A stretch of 64,000 nt of DNA from Rotaria socialis (Eukaryota; Rotifera; Eurotatoria; Philodinida; Philodinidae). Each line of letters begins with the position of its first letter. Positions within the stretch are counted from its first letter, which is position 1. Below are positions 63,980 through 64,000 of this stretch, piece after piece. The position numbers were made by a program, and so were the translations under genes. The stretch is from assembly GCA_905331475.1 (NCBI GenBank), contig CAJNYU010000018.1, positions 1-64,000 on the forward strand, written 5' to 3'. The notes under the pieces are model-generated. The model saw nothing but the letters and a program-made list of their open reading frames with translations. It did no database searches and had not been told where the DNA came from.

Positions 63980-64000
63980 GTAAGATTTTATTTTATTTGA

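Overview
This looks like a piece of a eukaryotic, animal genome, most likely a bdelloid rotifer. The DNA is strongly A+T rich, and genes are split by many short GT-AG introns, commonly about 50-80 nt. The conserved metazoan genes include ciliary and signalling genes. The first gene belongs to the F-box plus leucine-rich family that I know as heavily expanded in bdelloids. The organism call is inferred from these gene types; no rRNA or mitochondrial marker is present. All exon models were assembled by hand from splice signals, reading phase and family conservation.

Layout, left to right. 1-2044: no gene. 2045-5574 (+): F-box/LRR-like gene, three exons, one frameshift and one very long intron. 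7674-8208 (+): broken host gene fragment. 8352-12007 (-): complete RFX transcription factor, nine exons. 12411-13863 (-): complete L-gulonolactone oxidase-like gene, three exons. 14213-14923 (-): small unrecognised four-exon gene. 17799-18715 (-): B9D1, a ciliary transition-zone protein, six exons. 19251-24478 (+): class II DYRK kinase, ten exons. 25923-32258 (+): large one-pass receptor with LCCL, C-type-lectin and EGF-like modules, fourteen exons. Its 3' coding end overlaps that of 32230-33418 (-), a gene with a C-terminal CRIB-like motif. 37887-40262 (+): trypsin-fold protease. 43088-43366 (+): small secreted basic protein. 46902-47736 (-): glycerophosphodiester phosphodiesterase. 49248-50754 (-): FOXO forkhead factor. 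53793-54745 (-): KLHDC3-like kelch gene with a degraded 5' part. 57426-57862 (-): possible small secreted protein. 62297-63979 (+): class A GPCR running off the right edge.

RFX and B9D1 are functionally linked: RFX factors activate ciliary genes, and B9D1 belongs to the MKS transition-zone module. FOXO, DYRK and the phosphodiesterase are ordinary regulatory or metabolic genes. I see no operons.

The non-coding space holds several long inverted-repeat (foldback or MITE-like) elements at 6283-6478, 22714-23141, 36577-36703, 40593-41183 and 44537-45391. It also holds a 62-bp G+C-rich tandem repeat at 36968-37195 and a 198-bp tandem repeat with an ambiguous base at the copy junction inside a receptor intron. 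I found no CRISPR array, rRNA, convincing tRNA, or virus-like element.
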